NCBI GenBank assembly: GCA_017465605.1 | Contig: JAFTVW010000017.1 | Location: forward strand, 1 to 44,288 | Direction of reading: 5' to 3' | Source of the DNA: Alistipes sp. | Lineage (GTDB): Bacteria > Bacteroidota > Bacteroidia > Bacteroidales > Rikenellaceae | Length of the DNA: 44,288 bases | Shown: positions 41,707 through 44,288 of the stretch, one piece after another | Layout: every line of letters starts with the position of its first letter | Position numbering within the stretch: the first letter of the stretch is position 1 | The notes under the pieces: generated by a model | Seen by the model: only the letters and a program-made list of their open reading frames with translations | Database searches by the model: none | Told to the model about the DNA's origin: nothing | Made by a program: the position numbers and the translations under genes

Positions 41707-42312
41707 ATGAATAACAACTCCATAAAGATATTGCTCCTTACAGCTGTGGCCGACGAGTTGGGAGAGAGAGCTATTGAAACATTAAGACAACTTTGCGATG
41801 TGAAATTTACGGGCGTGGGTAAGCTATGCGCGTTTGAGGCCACATTGGAGGCTCTGCAAGATGGCGACTATACACACATTATCAATGTTGGCACTTGCGG
41901 CTCGTTCCACCACGCACCCTCATCGCTACTCTTTCCGTCGCGTGTAGTGCAGGGCGATATATACATCGATTCCGACTTTGCCACCCAGCCCATCAATCTC
42001 AATACGGGCGACGCTTCGACCTCGATTGTATCGTCCGACAACTTCATAGGCTCCGACACTGCTCCCACGCAACTCAAATTGCTTGAACCATACGATTGTA
42101 TGGATATGGAGAGTTACGCCATTATGCGTGCCATCTTGTTCCACTCGAAGCAGACCAATACCCCGCTACCCGAAGTACATATGATTAAGATTGTGAGCGA
42201 TGCCGCCGATGGCACATTGGAGGAGTGGCGTGAACGCATAGAGCGTCTGCAAAGCAAGCTCACCGATGCCACCATAGCCAAGATTCAGGCTATCAACAAC
42301 TCCGGTAATTAA
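41707..42312 (+). CDS. Nucleoside phosphorylase-superfamily nucleosidase (MTA/SAH- or futalosine-type)
   Basis: 201 residues, short for the superfamily. KILLLTAVADELGE at the N-terminus, the conserved HIINVGTCGSF phosphate-loop-like segment, CMDMESYAIMRA with the ribose-binding Met-Glu, and KIVSDAADG with the purine-contacting Asp are seen. Hydrolase rather than phosphorylase action is suggested by similarity to MTA/SAH nucleosidases, and a futalosine hydrolase (MqnB) cannot be excluded. ispE begins 50 bp later, so they may be cotranscribed. Confidence 0.75.
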   Translation: MNNNSIKILLLTAVADELGERAIETLRQLCDVKFTGVGKLCAFEATLEALQDGDYTHIINVGTCGSFHHAPSSLLFPSRVVQGDIYIDSDFATQPINLNTGDASTSIVSSDNFIGSDTAPTQLKLLEPYDCMDMESYAIMRAILFHSKQTNTPLPEVHMIKIVSDAADGTLEEWRERIERLQSKLTDATIAKIQAINNSGN

Positions 42313-42362
42313 TACAAAACCTCCAAACCAATAACACATTAACCGAGTAATTCTCACACATT

Positions 42363-43178
42363 ATGAAAATCAAAGCCAACTGCAAAATCAACATCGGCCT
42401 CGATGTACTGCGCCGACGTGAAGATGGATTCCACGACCTCTCGACCGTAATGTTCCCTGTCAGAGGATTGTACGACGTTGTGGAGGTTGAGCCAATCGAG
42501 GGTAACGCGGCAAAATTTCGCCCGCTCGGGCTTAGGATTGATTGCCCCGACGAGGATAACATCTGCGTCAAGGCTCATCGTCTGATGCAGGAGCAATATG
42601 CAGTGGGCGGAGTGCGCATAACCTTAGACAAGCGCGTTCCTTTTGGTGCAGGATTGGGAGGTGGCTCAGCCGATGGTACAGCGGTAATAGTGGCCATAAA
42701 CGAACTGTTTTCGCTCAATCTTAGCGAACGGGAATTAATCAACATAGCAGCCCAACTCGGTAGCGACACTGCATTCTTCGTACGCAACTCACCGCAGCTA
42801 TGCGAGGGTCGTGGCGAGGTGATGACCCCCATAGAGATTCCCCAACTCAGAGGGCGATGGATAGTGCTTGTCAAACCCGACGAGGGTGTATCTACGCGCG
42901 AAGCCTATGCTGGCGTATGCCCCGCCATACCCGAAGTGGAGCTTACCGAGCGACTGAAATCTCCAATCGAGGAGTGGCAGCAGAGCATCAAAAACGATTT
43001 CGAGAAGTCGGTTTTTGCCGCTCACCCCGCAATCGGAGAGCTAAAACAACAACTCATCGACTGCGGAGCAGCCTACGCAGCGATGTCGGGTAGCGGCTCA
43101 ACTATATTTGGGATATTCCACAGCCAAGAACAGGCTCAGCAATTGGCTCATTTGACACCATATATCTTTGAGATGTAG
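42363..43178 (+). CDS. ispE: 4-diphosphocytidyl-2-C-methyl-D-erythritol kinase
   Basis: 271 residues. ATP-dependent kinase of the non-mevalonate (MEP) isoprenoid pathway. GHMP-kinase hallmarks: N-terminal KANCKINIGLDVLRRREDGFHDL with the catalytic Lys region, PFGAGLGGGSADGTA (93-107) as the phosphate loop with the catalytic Asp, and AAMSGSGSTIFG near the C-terminus. The start at ATG 42363 gives the normal N-terminus. A bidirectional terminator separates it from the convergent cdaA. Confidence 0.96.
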   Translation: MKIKANCKINIGLDVLRRREDGFHDLSTVMFPVRGLYDVVEVEPIEGNAAKFRPLGLRIDCPDEDNICVKAHRLMQEQYAVGGVRITLDKRVPFGAGLGGGSADGTAVIVAINELFSLNLSERELINIAAQLGSDTAFFVRNSPQLCEGRGEVMTPIEIPQLRGRWIVLVKPDEGVSTREAYAGVCPAIPEVELTERLKSPIEEWQQSIKNDFEKSVFAAHPAIGELKQQLIDCGAAYAAMSGSGSTIFGIFHSQEQAQQLAHLTPYIFEM

Positions 43179-43248
43179 TTGCAGTGTTAATTGATCGCCC
43201 AATCGTGTCGTTCAATCGGCGATGCGAAAAGCGGGCTAATAACAATAG

Positions 43249-43294
43249 AAACAACGGTGGCAGGTTTCTACTATTTAACCTACCACCGTTGTTT
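43249..43294. terminator. Bidirectional terminator between ispE and cdaA
   Basis: AAACAACGGTGG and CCACCGTTGTTT form a perfect 12-bp stem, extended by GGT/ACC beyond a one-base bulge, with A/T-rich flanks on both sides. Confidence 0.85.
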
Positions 43295-43316
43295 GTTTAT
43301 GTTGTCATCGTACTAC

Positions 43317-44246
43317 CTACTCATTACCCTCAGCCCTTGAATTCTGATTATCGGTATTGCCGACTGCGCCCTCCGATTGGGGCGACGCAGGCTCGGGCGA
43401 TGCTCCCTCTGTCTTAGACGATGCTGACTCCGACTTGTGGAAGCCAGTCGCACCTTTGCGTCGTGCACGTCGCACTCGTTCAGGCTCGGCATTTACGAAA
43501 TGCTGTGCAATGGCCTTTGCCAAACGCTGCGGAGGAATATTACGCTCGATTTTTCCACCACACGCCACCGAGATTCCTCCCGTCTCCTCCGAGACTACTA
43601 CCACAATTGCATCGGAAGTCTCCGTAATACCGATTGCAGCACGGTGACGAGTACCATACGATTTGGGAACATTAGACTGCGTAACAGGCAAGATACACTT
43701 GGCAGCCACCACCCTATTGTTCATCACAATCGCAGCACCATCGTGCAAAGGAGCATTCTTAAAAAAGATGTTTTCGAGAATAGGCACCGACAACTGCGCA
43801 TCGAGCGTGATACCACCATCGATAATATCGCGCAAATCGCTATTCTGCGCCAGCACAATCAACGCACCCGTTTTTGTAGCCGACATCTCGGTACAAGCCG
43901 TCACAATGGGTTGTAAAGTAGGCTCGTTCTGATTCTGAGAGTTGAATATCGAATTGAGCAGCTTGAAGTTACGACGCATACCAATCATCTGCAAGAAACT
44001 TCTCAGTTCAGGCTGGAAGAGTATTATCACCGCAATCATACCCACACTCACCACCTGACCCAATATGCTCTGCAAGAGCGTCATATTCAAAGCACGCACC
44101 ACAATCCATACGATATATATGACAATAATACCCGTAAAGATATACGGAGCATTTGTACCGCGTGTCATACGGTAAAGACCCAACATCAACAACGCTACAA
44201 GCAGAATGTCGATAAAGTCGATAAATGTAAAAGGTATAAAATCCAT
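43317..44246 (-). CDS. cdaA: Diadenylate cyclase CdaA (DAC domain)
   Basis: 309 residues. Makes cyclic di-AMP from two ATP; c-di-AMP controls potassium and osmolyte balance and envelope stress. Three N-terminal membrane segments (about 8-25, 33-53, 59-77) precede the DAC domain with the DGA motif (LHDGAA, 169-171) and RHR motif (GTRHRAAIG, 200-202). The last about 50 residues are a Ser/Glu/Pro-rich tail not needed for catalysis. Many relatives have folP next to cdaA and a YbbR-like regulator nearby; here those genes lie about 15 kb away. A promoter box with an overlapping palindrome precedes it. Confidence 0.96.
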   Translation of the reverse strand: MDFIPFTFIDFIDILLVALLMLGLYRMTRGTNAPYIFTGIIVIYIVWIVVRALNMTLLQSILGQVVSVGMIAVIILFQPELRSFLQMIGMRRNFKLLNSIFNSQNQNEPTLQPIVTACTEMSATKTGALIVLAQNSDLRDIIDGGITLDAQLSVPILENIFFKNAPLHDGAAIVMNNRVVAAKCILPVTQSNVPKSYGTRHRAAIGITETSDAIVVVVSEETGGISVACGGKIERNIPPQRLAKAIAQHFVNAEPERVRRARRKGATGFHKSESASSKTEGASPEPASPQSEGAVGNTDNQNSRAEGNE

Positions 44247-44257
44247 ATTGTGATTGA

Positions 44258-44274
44258 AACTTTGGCCAAAGTTA
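44258..44274 (-). promoter_or_regulatory. -7 box of cdaA within a 16-bp palindrome
   Basis: AACTTTGGCCAAAGTT (44258-44273) is perfectly palindromic. Its right arm overlaps the minus-strand -7 box TAACTTTG (44267-44274). The -33 element would lie outside the window. The palindrome may be an operator. Confidence 0.5.
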
Positions 44275-44288
44275 CCTATTGAAATTCA

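Overview
The window looks like a chromosomal stretch of a Bacteroidales bacterium, at order level; a Rikenellaceae/Alistipes-like host is only a guess. The evidence is a fused SecDF, the RicT-GldH-TrmB cluster, a fimbrillin-type lipoprotein, a SusC-like plug-domain protein, many Sec/lipobox lipoproteins, acpP-fabF-rnc order, and repeated -33 TTG / -7 TAnnTTTG promoters with 19-21 nt spacing instead of classical sigma70 boxes. I see no rRNA, tRNA, CRISPR array, transposase or prophage gene. Most of the DNA is housekeeping; the unusual material is in intergenic elements, protein tails and one surface-protein locus.

Layout. 0-4.3 kb (minus): acpP-fabF-rnc and radC; the RNase III carries a tail of about 260 low-complexity residues. 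4.4-6.9 kb (plus): peptidase E, a YraN-type nuclease-fold protein and Kdo transferase WaaA. 6.9-9.1 kb (plus): an intergenic region with a 124-nt nested hairpin, a 41-codon ORF and a lipoprotein joining a fimbrillin-like N-terminus to BspA-type leucine-rich repeats. 9.1-16.4 kb (minus): a palindromic element, a cysteine-desulfidase-type enzyme, an AMP-forming acyl ligase, a membrane LytTR regulator, an acyl-ACP thioesterase and an exported FAD oxidoreductase. 16.6-22.0 kb (plus): rarA, a secreted esterase-like protein, a YfcE-type phosphoesterase and a ClpC-type unfoldase. 22.1-27.6 kb: a small unassigned open frame, an AraC regulator divergent from a MATE exporter, then ricT-gldH-trmB. 27.6-36.3 kb (minus): folP, coaE, a YbbR-like protein, secDF, a serine hydrolase and dnaK. 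36.6-40.8 kb (minus): an orphan TonB-plug protein, a small HTH protein, two FKBP-like lipoproteins (one with a Tyr/Asn-rich insertion) and ruvA. 40.9-44.3 kb: a Skp-like lipoprotein, a nucleosidase and ispE (plus), then the diadenylate cyclase cdaA (minus).

Three observations deserve most attention. First, a dispersed intergenic repeat (A/T-rich direct repeats plus a terminator hairpin) lies at the 3' ends of radC, folP and dnaK; at folP the reading frame runs through it and gains about 37 residues. Second, the locus at 7.0-9.0 kb combines a structured-RNA candidate, a tiny ORF and a fimbrillin/LRR lipoprotein. Third, an FKBP-like lipoprotein has a 59-residue Tyr/Asn/Gly-rich, prion-like insertion in the loop that in FKBPs overhangs the active site. 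RNase III and RicT, both linked to RNA metabolism, also carry long low-complexity tails.
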